A stretch of DNA of 64,000 nt from Terrimesophilobacter bigeumensis. Its GTDB lineage: Bacteria; Actinomycetota; Actinomycetes; Actinomycetales; Microbacteriaceae. The notes beneath the pieces were generated by a model. The model ran no database searches and had not been told where the DNA came from. It was given only the letters and a program-made list of their open reading frames with translations. Below are positions 31,649 to 39,710 of the stretch, piece by piece (the first letter of the stretch is position 1; each line of letters begins with the position of its first letter). The stretch is from the NCBI RefSeq assembly GCF_039537265.1, contig NZ_BAABAE010000005.1, positions 27,076-91,075 on the forward strand, read 5' to 3'. The translations under genes were made by a program, and so were the position numbers.

Positions 31649-33232
31649 ATGGGTAAGACTCTGGCGGAGAAGGTGTGGAACGACCACGTCGTGGCCAAGG
31701 GAACCGATGGCGCCCCCGACCTTCTCTATATCGACCTCCACCTCGTCCATGAGGTGACCTCCCCGCAGGCCTTCGACGGGCTGCGGATGTCGGGACGCCC
31801 GGTTCGCCGCCCCGATCTCACGATCGCGACGGAAGACCACAACACCCCGACCATCAACATCACGAAGCAGATCGCCGATCCGGTGAGCCGCACGCAGATC
31901 GAGACGCTGCGCCGCAACTGCGAGGAGTTCGGGGTGCGCCTGCACCCCCTCGGCGATGTCGACCAGGGCATCGTGCATGTCGTCGGCCCGCAGCTGGGTC
32001 TCACCATGCCGGGTATCACGGTCGTCTGCGGCGACAGCCACACCTCCACCCACGGCGCGTTCGGGGCGATGGCCTTCGGCATCGGCACGAGCGAGGTGGA
32101 GCACGTGCTCGCGACCCAGACCCTGCCGCTCAAGCCCTTCAAGACGATGGCCGTCACCGTCGAGGGCGAGTTGCGCGAGGGGGTGAGCGCGAAGGACATC
32201 ATCCTCGCGGTCATCGCGAAGATCGGCACGGGCGGCGGGCAGGGCTACGTGCTCGAGTACCGCGGAAGCGCCATCCGGTCGCTCTCGATGGAGGGCCGCA
32301 TGACGATCTGCAACATGTCGATCGAGGCGGGCGCCCGTGCCGGCATGGTCGCCCCCGACCAGACGACCTACGACTACCTCAAGGGCCGTCCGCACGCCCC
32401 GAAGGGTGAGGACTGGGATGCGGCGATCGCCTACTGGAACACGCTGCCGACCGATGAGGACGCCGTGTTCGACGCCGAGGTGTTCCTCGACGCGAATGAG
32501 CTCGAACCCTTCGTGACCTGGGGAACCAACCCCGGCCAGGGCGTGCTGCTCTCCGACTCGATCCCTGACCCGGAGAGCTTCGAGGACCCCAACGCGCAGG
32601 CTTCTGCGCGCCGCGCCCTCGAGTACATGGACCTCGAGGCCGGCACCCGCATGAAGGACATCAGGGTCGACGCGGTCTTCATGGGCTCGTGCACGAACAG
32701 CCGCATCGAGGACCTGCGCGCCTTCGCCTCGGTCATCAAGGGCCGCACGAAGGCGAAGGACGTGCGCGTCATGGTCGTGCCCGGCTCCGCGCGGGTGCGG
32801 CTGCAGGCTGAGGCCGAGGGGCTCGACCGGGTGTTCGAGGAGTTCGGGGCGGAGTGGCGGTTCGCCGGATGCTCGATGTGCCTCGGCATGAACCCCGACC
32901 AGCTGGCACCGGGGGAGCGCTGCGCATCCACGTCGAACCGCAACTTCGAGGGCAGACAGGGCAAGGGCGGGCGCACCCACCTCGTGTCGCCGCTCGTCGC
33001 GGCAGCCACAGCGGTGCGCGGGACGCTCTCCGGCCCGTGGGACCTGGACGAGCCTCTCGGATCGAGCTCGCCGAGCTCGACGGTCTCGGCAGGCTCGACC
33101 GGAGAAGGCGGCTCGACCGGAAGAGGCGGCTCGACCGGAGAAGGCGGCTCGACCGGAGAAGGCGGCTCGACCGGAAGAGGCGGCTCGACCGGAGAAGGCG
33201 GCTCGACCCGAGAAGATCGGAAGGGGGCGTAG
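31649..33232 (+). CDS. leuC: 3-isopropylmalate dehydratase large subunit, extended C-terminus
   Basis: 527 aa. Aconitase-family enzyme isomerising 2- to 3-isopropylmalate with LeuD. Iron-sulfur ligands appear in FMGSCTNSR and CSMCLGMN; other blocks are LHLVHEVTSPQAF and CGDSHTSTHGAFG. The normal protein ends near VAAATAVRGTLSG; the remaining roughly 55 residues are a Ser/Gly/Glu/Arg tail encoded by an 18-bp tandem repeat, so they are probably an acquired, unstructured extension. A leucine leader peptide precedes it and leuD follows 2 bp after. Confidence 0.95.
   Translation: MGKTLAEKVWNDHVVAKGTDGAPDLLYIDLHLVHEVTSPQAFDGLRMSGRPVRRPDLTIATEDHNTPTINITKQIADPVSRTQIETLRRNCEEFGVRLHPLGDVDQGIVHVVGPQLGLTMPGITVVCGDSHTSTHGAFGAMAFGIGTSEVEHVLATQTLPLKPFKTMAVTVEGELREGVSAKDIILAVIAKIGTGGGQGYVLEYRGSAIRSLSMEGRMTICNMSIEAGARAGMVAPDQTTYDYLKGRPHAPKGEDWDAAIAYWNTLPTDEDAVFDAEVFLDANELEPFVTWGTNPGQGVLLSDSIPDPESFEDPNAQASARRALEYMDLEAGTRMKDIRVDAVFMGSCTNSRIEDLRAFASVIKGRTKAKDVRVMVVPGSARVRLQAEAEGLDRVFEEFGAEWRFAGCSMCLGMNPDQLAPGERCASTSNRNFEGRQGKGGRTHLVSPLVAAATAVRGTLSGPWDLDEPLGSSSPSSTVSAGSTGEGGSTGRGGSTGEGGSTGEGGSTGRGGSTGEGGSTREDRKGA
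33082..33217 (+). repeat. 18-bp tandem repeat in the leuC 3' end (7 units)
   Basis: CTCGACC recurs at 33094, 33112, 33130, 33148, 33166, 33184 and 33202, exactly 18 bp apart. Units vary between GGAGAAGG and GGAAGAGG. GGTCTCGGCA (33082-33091) precedes the first unit. The unit and this flank also occur, inverted, in the copper ATPase gene (14046-14144). Confidence 0.93.
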
Positions 33233-33234
33233 CC

Positions 33235-33831
33235 ATGGAGAAGATCACCGTCATCGAGGGGACGGCAGTCCCACTCCGTCGGGCGAACGTCGACACCGAC
33301 CAGATCATCCCCGCCGAGTTCCTGAAGCGGGTGACGAAGACCGGCTTCGACGACGCCCTCTTCTACGCCTGGCGGCAGGACCCCGACTTCGTGCTCAACG
33401 ATCCCGCCTACGCGAATCCGACCGTGCTCGTCGCCGGCCCCGACTTCGGCACCGGTTCCAGCCGCGAGCACGCGGTGTGGGCCCTGCACGACTACGGGTT
33501 CCGGGCGGTGCTGAGTCCACGGTTCGGTGACATCTTCCGCGGCAACTCCGGCAAGCAGGGACTGCTCACCGGGATCGTCGCCGAGGACGACGTCGAAGCG
33601 CTGTGGGCCCTCATCGAGGCGCAGCCGGGGGTGGCGGCATCCGTCGACCTGACGGCGAAGACGGCGACGGTCGGAACTCTCACGGTTCCTTTCGAGATCG
33701 ATGATTACACTAGGTGGCGGTTGCTCGAAGGTCTCGACGACATCGGCCTGACGTTGCGCGAAGAATCGCACATCACCCGGTTCGAGAAGTCCAGGGAATC
33801 CTGGCGACCACGAACCCTTCCCGCACAATAG
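33235..33831 (+). CDS. leuD: 3-isopropylmalate dehydratase small subunit
   Basis: 198 aa. Swivelling domain of the LeuCD isomerase. Family motifs NVDTDQIIPAEFLK, GPDFGTGSSREHA and FGDIFRGNSGKQGLL are intact. It begins 2 bp after leuC, so both subunits are made from one message. Fused arrangements are not seen. Confidence 0.96.
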   Translation: MEKITVIEGTAVPLRRANVDTDQIIPAEFLKRVTKTGFDDALFYAWRQDPDFVLNDPAYANPTVLVAGPDFGTGSSREHAVWALHDYGFRAVLSPRFGDIFRGNSGKQGLLTGIVAEDDVEALWALIEAQPGVAASVDLTAKTATVGTLTVPFEIDDYTRWRLLEGLDDIGLTLREESHITRFEKSRESWRPRTLPAQ

Positions 33832-33846
33832 TCAGCAGGTGAGCCA

Positions 33847-35217
33847 GTGAAGACGGTGGTCGAAGACGCCGGGAAGGCGGGTGAGCAGGTGGAGTTGAGG
33901 TCCGACCGGATCGTCATCCGCGGCGGCAACCCGCTGCGCGGTCGCGTCGACGTGCGCGGCGCCAAGAACCTGGCGACGAAGGCCATGGTCGCGGCCCTTC
34001 TCGGCGAGACGCCGAGCGTGCTGCGCGACGTGCCCGACATCAGCGACGTCACCGTCGTGCGCGGGCTCCTCCAGGTGCACGGTGTGCTCGTGACCGAGAG
34101 CGAGACGCCCGGTGAACTGCTGCTCGATCCGAGCAACGTCGAGACGGCGCACTTCGCCGAGATCGACGCGCACGCCGGCTCAAGCCGCATCCCGATCCTG
34201 TTCTGCGGGCCGCTCCTGCATCGTCTCGGCGAGGCGTTCATCCCCGACCTCGGCGGATGCCGCATCGGCGACCGCCCGATCGACTTCCACCTCGACGCCC
34301 TCCGCGCGTTCGGGGCGATCGTCGACAAGAACTATGAGGGCATCCACCTGACGGCGCCGAACGGGCTGAGCGGGGCGGACATCCACCTGCCGTACCCGAG
34401 CGTCGGCGCCACGGAACAGGTGCTGCTCACGGCGGTGCGCGCGCGGGGCACGACGGAGCTCCGCAATGCGGCGATCGAACCGGAGATCATGGATCTCATC
34501 GCCATCCTGCAGAAGATGGGCGCGATCATCTCCGTCGAGCCGAACCGGACGATCCTCATCGAGGGCGTCGACCGGCTCACCGGTTACACCCACCGCTCGC
34601 TCTTCGACCGCAATGAGGCGGCGAGCTGGGCCGCGGCCGCCCTCGTCACCCACGGCGACATCTTCGTCGCCGGCGCCCGGCAGTCCGAGCTCATGACCTT
34701 CCTCAACGTCTTCCGCAAAGTCGGCGGGGCGTTCGACATCGAGGAGGACGGCATCCGCTTCTACCACCCGGGCGGTGAGCTTAAGCCCGTGACGATCGAG
34801 ACGGATGTCCATCCCGGCTTCATGACGGACTGGCAGCAGCCCCTCGTCGTCGTCCTCACCCAGGCCAACGGGGTGTCCATCGTGCACGAGACCGTCTACG
34901 AGAACCGGTTCGGGTTCACCGAGGCGCTGAACGAGATGGGCGCGAACATCGTCGTGCACCCGCACGGGCTCCCCGACCATCCGAGGCGCGTCGCCCGGCG
35001 CGACTTCGAGCAGGCTGCGGTCGTCACGGGGCCGACGAGACTTCACGGCGCCGACATCCGGGTGCCCGACCTGCGCGGCGGGTTCAGCCACGTCATCGCA
35101 GCTCTGAGCGCGGAGGGCACCTCCCGGATCAGCAACCTCGACCTCATCCGGCGCGGGTACGAGCATTTCGTCGACAAGCTCGCCGACCTCGGCGCGGACT
35201 TCGACGTCGAGGGGTAG
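33847..35217 (+). CDS. murA: UDP-N-acetylglucosamine 1-carboxyvinyltransferase
   Basis: 456 aa. Transfers enolpyruvate from PEP to UDP-GlcNAc, the first committed step of peptidoglycan synthesis. It keeps VRGAKNLATKAMVAALL at the substrate loop and the active-site Cys138 in GGCRIGDRP, so fosfomycin could bind. GTG start 15 bp after leuD. The length is slightly above the common 418-450 because of an N-terminal extension. Confidence 0.95.
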   Translation: MKTVVEDAGKAGEQVELRSDRIVIRGGNPLRGRVDVRGAKNLATKAMVAALLGETPSVLRDVPDISDVTVVRGLLQVHGVLVTESETPGELLLDPSNVETAHFAEIDAHAGSSRIPILFCGPLLHRLGEAFIPDLGGCRIGDRPIDFHLDALRAFGAIVDKNYEGIHLTAPNGLSGADIHLPYPSVGATEQVLLTAVRARGTTELRNAAIEPEIMDLIAILQKMGAIISVEPNRTILIEGVDRLTGYTHRSLFDRNEAASWAAAALVTHGDIFVAGARQSELMTFLNVFRKVGGAFDIEEDGIRFYHPGGELKPVTIETDVHPGFMTDWQQPLVVVLTQANGVSIVHETVYENRFGFTEALNEMGANIVVHPHGLPDHPRRVARRDFEQAAVVTGPTRLHGADIRVPDLRGGFSHVIAALSAEGTSRISNLDLIRRGYEHFVDKLADLGADFDVEG

Positions 35218-35224
35218 CCGGCGC

Positions 35225-35989
35225 GTGACGAAGCGCGACCGGGCGACGGCGCCCCGATCGGAGAAGACCCCGGTGTTCCGGGTCCTCGCCGCGATCCTGC
35301 TGCCGCTCATGAACATCCTCGGCAGGTACCGCATCGAGCAGGGCGAGAAGCTGCCGAAGACGGGCGCGGTCGTCGTCGCCCCCAACCACTACAGCGAGAT
35401 CGACCCCATCGTGATCGGTGTGGCCATCTGGATGCAGGGGCGGGCGCCGCGGTACCTCGCGAAGGCCTCGCTCTTCACCGTGCCGGTGCTCGGCTGGTTC
35501 TTGAGGCGTTCGGAGCAGATTCCGGTCGAGCGCCATGGATCGCGGGGGAATGACCCGCTCGCGGCCGCGAACCAGCTCACCGAGAACGACCTCGTGGTGG
35601 TCGTCTATCCGGAGGGAACGCTCACCCGCGACCCCGACCTGTGGCCCATGCGCGGCAAGACCGGGGCTGTACGTCTCGCCCTGACCGCGGGCGTCCCGCT
35701 CATTCCGGTCGCCCACTGGGGTACCCAGAAGATCATGCCGCGCTACGGCAAAGGTGTCAGCCTGTTCCCGCGCAAGGATGTCCGCATCCGTTTCGGCGAC
35801 CCCGTCGACCTCTCGAGGTTCGCGGGGCGCAACCTGGACTCGGCTACTCTTGCCGAGGCCACCGACGTGCTCATGGATGCGATCACCGGCCTGTTGGCCG
35901 AACTGCGCGAGGAGACCCCGCCGGCCGAGCGTTGGGACCCGGCCAGGAAGGGCCAGGCGGAGACCGGACGATTCGAGGAGCGATCATGA
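35225..35989 (+). CDS. plsC: 1-acyl-sn-glycerol-3-phosphate acyltransferase
   Basis: 254 aa. NHYSEID is the catalytic H-x4-D motif and VVYPEGTLTRDPD the substrate EGT motif. It acylates lysophosphatidate to phosphatidate at the membrane. GTG start 7 bp after murA, and an ATGA overlap with gpsA, which makes the glycerol-3-phosphate precursor, so phospholipid genes are grouped with envelope genes. Confidence 0.92.
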   Translation: MTKRDRATAPRSEKTPVFRVLAAILLPLMNILGRYRIEQGEKLPKTGAVVVAPNHYSEIDPIVIGVAIWMQGRAPRYLAKASLFTVPVLGWFLRRSEQIPVERHGSRGNDPLAAANQLTENDLVVVVYPEGTLTRDPDLWPMRGKTGAVRLALTAGVPLIPVAHWGTQKIMPRYGKGVSLFPRKDVRIRFGDPVDLSRFAGRNLDSATLAEATDVLMDAITGLLAELREETPPAERWDPARKGQAETGRFEERS

Positions 35990-37029
35990 GCAACACGATG
36001 CCGATCCGGATCTCGCAGCCCGGTGCCCGCCGTGTCGCGGTGCTCGGCGCCGGCAGCTGGGGGACGACCTTCTCGAAGGTGCTCGCCGACGGCGGCTCGG
36101 ATGTCGCGATCTGGGCACGCCGCACCGAGCTCGCGCGGGAGATCTCCCAAGCCAAGCGCAACAGCGACTACCTGCCCGGCATCAACCTGCCGCGCACCCT
36201 GTGGGCGAGCCCGAACGTCGCCGAAGTGCTCGACGGTGCGGAGATGGTCTTCGTCTCTGTGCCGAGCCAGAGCCTGCGTGAGAACCTCGCAGCGGTGCGC
36301 GACCTCATCCCGCCCGAGGCGATCGTCGTGAGCCTCATGAAGGGCGTCGAGCGCGGGACCGCCCGTCGGATGAGCCAGGTCATCCGCGAGGAACTGGGCG
36401 CCGACCCCGCACAGATCGCGGTCATCTCGGGCCCGAACCTCGCGCTCGAGATCGCGAAGGAGGAGCCAACGGCATCCGTCGTCTCCTCCGAGAATCTGGC
36501 GACGGCCACGCTCGTCGCCATGGCAGCGCGCACCGACTACCTGCGATCCTTCGTCAACACCGACGTCATCGGAACCGAGTTCGGCGGGGTGCTCAAGAAC
36601 CTCATCGCCGTCGCGATCGGCATCGTCGACGGTGTCGGCTATGGCGAGAACACGAAGGCTTCGATCATCACCCGCGGCCTCGTCGAGATGACCGAGTTCG
36701 CTGTCGCCTACGGGGCCAGGCCTGAGACGCTGGCCGGTCTGGCCGGCCTCGGCGACCTCATCGCGACCTGCGAGTCGCCGCTGTCCCGCAACAACACCGC
36801 GGGGCGGCTGCTCGGCCAGGGCTACAGTTTCACGGATGTCGTGGCGCAGATGAACCAGACTGCGGAGGGTTTGGCCTCGGTGGCGCCGATCCTCGAACTC
36901 GCGATGGCGAAGGGCGTCGAGATGCCGATCGTCTCGCAGGTGGCCGAGGTGCTCGCCGGTACCATGAACCCGAAGGACATCGCACCGCACCTGACCTCGA
37001 ACAGCGACGAACCGCAACCGGAGAACTAG
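35986..37029 (+). CDS. gpsA: NAD(P)-dependent glycerol-3-phosphate dehydrogenase
   Basis: 347 aa. Reduces dihydroxyacetone phosphate to glycerol-3-phosphate for lipids. The nucleotide loop is VLGAGSWGTTFSKV; the catalytic Lys lies in GGVLKNLIAVA, and ARPETLAGLAGLGDLIATC is the substrate region. The start ATG at 35986 overlaps the plsC stop, which argues against the long upstream frame. Confidence 0.96.
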   Translation: MSNTMPIRISQPGARRVAVLGAGSWGTTFSKVLADGGSDVAIWARRTELAREISQAKRNSDYLPGINLPRTLWASPNVAEVLDGAEMVFVSVPSQSLRENLAAVRDLIPPEAIVVSLMKGVERGTARRMSQVIREELGADPAQIAVISGPNLALEIAKEEPTASVVSSENLATATLVAMAARTDYLRSFVNTDVIGTEFGGVLKNLIAVAIGIVDGVGYGENTKASIITRGLVEMTEFAVAYGARPETLAGLAGLGDLIATCESPLSRNNTAGRLLGQGYSFTDVVAQMNQTAEGLASVAPILELAMAKGVEMPIVSQVAEVLAGTMNPKDIAPHLTSNSDEPQPEN

Positions 37030-37032
37030 GCC

Positions 37033-38127
37033 ATGGCACGCAGGACACGGGTCGCCCTCGTCTTCGGCGGGCGCTCGAGCGAGCACGCGATCAGCTGCGC
37101 GACGGCGGGAGGCGTGCTCGCGGCGATCGATCGCGACCGCTTCGACGTGATCCCGATCGGGGTCACGCGCGACGGCGCCTTCGTGCTCGAGGTCGACGAC
37201 CCCGAGCGGTTCCGGCTCGACCCCGGTGCGCTTCCCGAGGTCGTCGACAACGGTTCGCGCGTGCGGTTTCCGGAGAGTGCGCGCACTCGCGAGTTCACGA
37301 TGACGGATGCCGCCGGTACGGTGCGCGATCTGGGTGAGGTCGACATCGTATTCCCCATCCTGCATGGGCCCTTCGGCGAGGACGGCACCCTCCAGGGGCT
37401 GCTCGAGCTCAGTGGGATCCCCTACGTCGGCAACGGTGTTCTCGCCTCCGCGCTCGGGATGGACAAGCACTTCACGAAGACCGTGCTCGAGGCGGCCGGG
37501 ATCGAGGTCGCTCCCTGGGTGACGATCACGGCATCCGGATGGGCGCGTGACAGCGAGCTGTGGCGCAGTCGCGCCCGCTCGCTCGGCCTGCCGGTGTTCG
37601 TCAAACCGGCGAGGGCCGGGTCGTCGGTGGGGGTCAGCCGGGTCGACGACTGGAACGATCTGGATGCCGCGCTTGCGACCGCATTCGCCGAGGACGGCAA
37701 GGTGCTCGTCGAGCAGGCGATCGTCGGGCGCGAGATCGAGTGCGGGGTGCTCGGTGGACGGGATGGCGGGGTGCCGCGGGTGTCGCTGGCCGGCGAGGTC
37801 ATCGTGGCCGAGGGCGGGTTCTACGATTTCGCAGCCAAGTACCTGGACGCGCCAGGCGTGGAACTGGTGTGCCCGACCGAGTTGCGGGACGGTGAGCTCG
37901 CCGACCTGCAACGCATCGCGGCGCGTGCCTTCGAGGCGATCGGCGGCTCGGGACTGGCGCGGATCGACTTCTTCCTGACCCCATCGGGGTTCGTGCTCAA
38001 CGAGATCAACACCATGCCGGGGTTCACACCGATCTCCATGTTCCCGAAGTGCTGGCTGGCGAGCGAGCTCAGCTATCCCGAGCTCATCACCGAGCTCATC
38101 GACCTGGGCCTCGAGGCCGAGCGGTAG
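37033..38127 (+). CDS. ddl: D-alanine--D-alanine ligase
   Basis: 364 aa ATP-grasp enzyme joining two D-Ala for peptidoglycan. Visible motifs are LVFGGRSSEHAISC, HGPFGEDGTLQGLLE, KPARAGSSVGVSRV and LNEINTMPGFT with the Mg ligands Glu and Asn. It starts 3 bp after gpsA. Overall length matches the family. Confidence 0.96.
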   Translation: MARRTRVALVFGGRSSEHAISCATAGGVLAAIDRDRFDVIPIGVTRDGAFVLEVDDPERFRLDPGALPEVVDNGSRVRFPESARTREFTMTDAAGTVRDLGEVDIVFPILHGPFGEDGTLQGLLELSGIPYVGNGVLASALGMDKHFTKTVLEAAGIEVAPWVTITASGWARDSELWRSRARSLGLPVFVKPARAGSSVGVSRVDDWNDLDAALATAFAEDGKVLVEQAIVGREIECGVLGGRDGGVPRVSLAGEVIVAEGGFYDFAAKYLDAPGVELVCPTELRDGELADLQRIAARAFEAIGGSGLARIDFFLTPSGFVLNEINTMPGFTPISMFPKCWLASELSYPELITELIDLGLEAER

Positions 38128-38155
38128 GCGTTACGAAGGAAGCCGTACGCGATGC

Positions 38156-38695
38156 CTACGGCGACGGCGTGGGCTCGGGCACCCCGAGCACGTCATCCGG
38201 ATTCGTGCACGCCCCCGTCGCCGGGATCGACCCGACCGCGTTGCTGAGGTCGACGAGCGCGTTGGTCCCCGATGCCCGTTCCCCGTCGACGATCACTTCG
38301 ATCGCGGGGTCTCGCCCGAACGTCGTGAACACGTAGTTCGGCGCCCCGCTGTCGTCGCGCAGCCAGTCGATGCCTTTGAGCGTGACGCACTGCTGGGTCG
38401 TGGGTCCTGGTACGGCCACACCGCAGCGCAGCAGGATCGCCGCCGGGTTGCCCCAGGCGCCGGTGCCCTGCGCGTCGGTCTCCCGTTTCAGCCAGACGCC
38501 TACCGGTTCGTTGCCGGAGCCTTGCTTGGCGGCATCCTCGATCGCGTCGGGCAGCCGCACGATCACTTCGGCGCACTCGGGGTTCTGCGCGTCCGGGGCC
38601 GCCACCATCGGAACGATCGGCGCGCATCCTGCGAGGGCGAGGAGCGCGAGGGGGGCGAGCGCGATGGCGAGCACGCGCCGAAGAGACGGAGACAT
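38156..38695 (-). CDS. DUF3515 lipoprotein
   Basis: 179 aa from the ATG at 38695, chosen because a signal peptide with LLALAGCAP starts there. The mature domain contains CAEVIVRLPDAIEDA, AILLRCGV and QCVTLKGIDWL, features of actinobacterial DUF3515 proteins found next to ddl and thiL. The role is unknown. It is divergent from thiL, with only 23 bp between the starts, so both promoters overlap. Confidence 0.88.
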   Translation of the reverse strand: MSPSLRRVLAIALAPLALLALAGCAPIVPMVAAPDAQNPECAEVIVRLPDAIEDAAKQGSGNEPVGVWLKRETDAQGTGAWGNPAAILLRCGVAVPGPTTQQCVTLKGIDWLRDDSGAPNYVFTTFGRDPAIEVIVDGERASGTNALVDLSNAVGSIPATGACTNPDDVLGVPEPTPSP

Positions 38696-38718
38696 CGCTT
38701 TCAGGCTACCGTGTGAGC

Positions 38719-39705
38719 ATGCCAACGGATGCCGGCTCGGCCGAGACTCTCGGCGACCTCGGCGAGTCCGGCGTGCTGGCCCGCATCTTCCCGAGGCTGC
38801 CCGCCGCGGCCGCACAGCTTCTCGGCCCGGGGGACGATGCGGCGATCGTCGCGGCCCCGGATGGCCGCTATGTCGTGACCACCGACCTCATGGTGCACGG
38901 ACCCGACTTCCGGCTGGCCTGGTCGACGCCTCACGACCTCGGCTGGAAGGCGGCGGCATCCAACCTCTCCGACGTGGCCGCGATGGGGGCGGTGCCGACA
39001 GCGCTCGTCGTGGCGATCGCCGCGCCGCCCGCGACCCCGGTCGCGATGCTCGAAGGCATCGCCGACGGGTTCCGCGACGCCTGCGAGGCGCTCGCCCCGG
39101 GCTGCGGCGTCGTCGGCGGTGACCTCTCGGCCTCGGACACCTTCACCATCGCGGTGACCGCGTTCGGCGACCTCGAGGGCCGGGTGCCTGTACTGCGCTC
39201 CGGTGCCAGGGTCGGCGACGTGGTGGCGGTCTCCGGCCCGCTCGGTGCTGCGGCCACTGCTCTCCGTCTGCTCTTCGCCGAGGCTGTGGACGCCGATGGG
39301 GTTCCGGATGCGGCCCGCGCTGCTGCCCTGCGCGATCGCGCCCGCTCCCAACTCGCCCCCGCACCGCCCATCGGGGATGGTCCGCTTGCCGCGCTCGCCG
39401 GAGCCACCGCGATGCTCGACCTGAGCGACGGACTGGCGAAGGATGCTGCGCGCGTCGCCGACGCGAGCGGAGTGTCGATCGACTTCGACAGCAGTGCCCT
39501 CGGGGACGACCCTGAGCTCGCGCTCGGCGGGGGAGAGGACCACTCCCTCTTCGCGACGTTCCCGCCCGGAGTGGAGCTGCCCGGCGGTTTCCGTCGGGTG
39601 GGCGCGGTCGTGAGCGCGGATGCCAGCCGCATCCTGCTCGACGGCGTGCCGCATCCGGCGACCGGGTGGGACCCGTTCACCGGGTGGGATCGCTCAGCAG
39701 ACTGA
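38719..39705 (+). CDS. thiL: Thiamine-monophosphate kinase
   Basis: 328 aa. Phosphorylates thiamine phosphate to the diphosphate cofactor with ATP. LLGPGDDAAIV, TTDLMVHG and ASNLSDVAAMGA carry the metal-binding acidic residues; LDLSDGLAKDA and GGGEDH are later family motifs. A GTG at 38713 is an alternative start. No thiamine synthesis genes adjoin it; the order with ddl, rsmD and recG is conserved backbone. Confidence 0.94.
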   Translation: MPTDAGSAETLGDLGESGVLARIFPRLPAAAAQLLGPGDDAAIVAAPDGRYVVTTDLMVHGPDFRLAWSTPHDLGWKAAASNLSDVAAMGAVPTALVVAIAAPPATPVAMLEGIADGFRDACEALAPGCGVVGGDLSASDTFTIAVTAFGDLEGRVPVLRSGARVGDVVAVSGPLGAAATALRLLFAEAVDADGVPDAARAAALRDRARSQLAPAPPIGDGPLAALAGATAMLDLSDGLAKDAARVADASGVSIDFDSSALGDDPELALGGGEDHSLFATFPPGVELPGGFRRVGAVVSADASRILLDGVPHPATGWDPFTGWDRSAD

Positions 39706-39710
39706 CTTCG

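Noticed and set aside
31391..32980. Minus-strand frame of 529 codons over leuC
   Set aside because: Antisense to leuC and crosses the inverted repeat and leader; no domain is visible.
33082..33217. CRISPR-like array in leuC
   Set aside because: Units are contiguous 18-bp tandem repeats with no unique spacers, and they lie inside a coding frame; no cas genes are present.
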